Under the pieces are notes generated by a model that worked only from the letters and a program-made list of their open reading frames with translations, was not told the origin of the DNA and did no database searches. From NCBI GenBank assembly GCA_025353305.1, contig JANXQX010000149.1:1-5409 (forward strand): 5,409 nt of DNA, read 5' to 3'. The translations under genes were made by a program, and so were the position numbers. Source of the stretch: Holophagaceae bacterium (GTDB taxonomy: Bacteria; Acidobacteriota; Holophagae; Holophagales; Holophagaceae). How positions within the stretch are numbered: position 1 is the stretch's first letter; each line of letters opens with the position of its first letter. Shown here one piece after another: positions 4,705-5,409 of the stretch.

Positions 4705-5409
4705 TCACTTCACGAACACGAACTCTCCCACATCCACGAGTCGGCTGCTGCCGGTGAGGCGCAGGATCACGGACTTGTTTTCCACCTTGCCGCTGGCGTA
4801 GTGCAGGTAGAGTTCCAACGACACGGTGGTGGCGCCGATGACGCTCTGCTGGCGGGTTCCAAAATAGTTGGCGCGCACTTTGTAAGTGCCTGGAATGGCG
4901 CGCTTGAGCAGGAATTCTTCGGGTCCATAGCCTCCGGTGACGTCAGCGCTGATGCGGCCGCCCAGCTCGGTCTTCGAATGGCTGTAATAGCATTCCTCGC
5001 CCCGGGGATCGATGACGTGAAGATCCATGTCGCTGTTGTCGGTGTCCCAGTTCAGCACCACGCGCACGTCCACCGGCAGGTTGTGGATGAAGCGGGGATC
5101 CATGTTCATTGTGTTGACTCTCGTCTTCGCCGTGCCGATCAGCGCGTTCATTTCACCTAGGGCGATGAGATTGACGTCCCTGAAACGGCCGTCCCATGGT
5201 TTCCTGACGACTTCCCACAGCAAGTCGGCTGCGCGCTGCTCTTGTCCATCCGCCGCGCAGGCAAGTGCCAGATCCCGGGTGCTTTGGGGTTCTTCTTCCC
5301 GCATGCGCAGCACTTCCTCGGAAGCCCATACTGAAAGGCGATGTTGCCCGAGCTGCTTCAAGCGATAGCCAAGGACGCGCAGCAGGGTTGCATCTTCGAG
5401 CTTCAACTC
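4705..5409 (-). CDS. C-terminal part of a TPR/DUF2135 (YfaP-like) protein, 5' end outside the window
   Basis: The reading frame is open to the right edge, and the first possible codon, TTG at 5406, continues an open frame (GAG before it). This is therefore the last 230 or so residues of a longer protein. Counting from 5406, residues about 5-90 are helical and TPR-like (LLRVLGYRLKQLG, EEPQSTRDLALACAADGQ, AADLLWEVVRKPWDGRF, LIALGEMNALI). Residues about 111-195 match DUF2135, a beta-sandwich domain: DVRVVLNWDTDNSDMDLHVIDPRGE, YYSHSKTELGGRISADVTGGYGPEEF, GTYKVRANYFGTRQQ. The Asp-rich DTDNSDMDL resembles the acidic loop typical of the family. The protein ends VDVGEFVFVK. DUF2135 and TPR segments often form the C-terminus of large secreted or envelope proteins with VIT and VWA domains; whether those are present lies outside the window. 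It is a chromosomal gene, not part of the element. Confidence 0.8.
   Translation of the reverse strand, partial: ELKLEDATLLRVLGYRLKQLGQHRLSVWASEEVLRMREEEPQSTRDLALACAADGQEQRAADLLWEVVRKPWDGRFRDVNLIALGEMNALIGTAKTRVNTMNMDPRFIHNLPVDVRVVLNWDTDNSDMDLHVIDPRGEECYYSHSKTELGGRISADVTGGYGPEEFLLKRAIPGTYKVRANYFGTRQQSVIGATTVSLELYLHYASGKVENKSVILRLTGSSRLVDVGEFVFVK

Noticed and set aside
4666..5368. Plus-strand open frames opposite the DUF2135 gene
   Set aside because: They are complements of a clear DUF2135/TPR coding region and have no independent support.
1..5409. CRISPR array, restriction-modification, toxin-antitoxin or retron system
   Set aside because: No regularly spaced repeats, nuclease or methyltransferase motifs, reverse transcriptase or paired toxin-antitoxin genes are visible.

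Overview
The window joins the right-hand part of an integrated mobile element (about 1-4146) to ordinary chromosome (about 4147-5409). The DNA is GC-rich. The chromosomal flank carries the C-terminal part of a TPR/DUF2135 (YfaP-type) protein and a G-A/C-T-rich inverted-repeat terminator of a sort I associate with Acidobacteriota (Holophaga/Geothrix-like) and deltaproteobacterial genomes. That taxonomic guess is weak.

Element, left to right. A leftward pair comes first: a replication-initiator-like protein (start chosen at 1216, end 23) lies downstream of a small HTH protein (1613 to 1248) that is a candidate excisionase or early activator. A 192-bp AT-richer divergent control region (1614-1805) follows, with a 19-bp imperfect palindrome overlapping a possible leftward -10 box. 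A rightward three-gene unit comes next: an XRE-family repressor (1806-2291), a two-TM protein with a CPxCG motif (2288-2845) and a tyrosine integrase (2842-4068). Both junctions in this unit are ATGA stop/start overlaps, so the three genes look co-transcribed and translationally coupled. The integrase points at a 50-bp 3' fragment of a tRNA-Gly(CCC) gene (4097-4146), which is the element-chromosome junction (attR-like). The intact tRNA gene and the other junction should lie to the left, outside the window.

The layout (integrase and repressor on one strand, divergent from an excisionase-like gene and a replication gene) is the early module of a temperate phage, and it matches the order seen in SaPI/PICI-type phage satellites. 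No structural, packaging or defence gene is visible, so satellite, prophage and replicative integrative element cannot be separated from this window alone.

The most notable non-gene signal is a cluster of GCTTGA/TCAAGC hexamers (773-833) inside the linker of the replication gene. They sit on an 11-bp grid and beside a strongly pyrimidine-biased tract. This resembles a lambda-O-type origin embedded in its own initiator gene.

Chromosomal side. An NTF2/SnoaL-like small protein (4185-4571) starts just after the tRNA fragment. It converges with the DUF2135 protein (minus strand, cut by the window's right edge), and a large imperfect hairpin (4587-4680) between them probably ends transcription on both strands.
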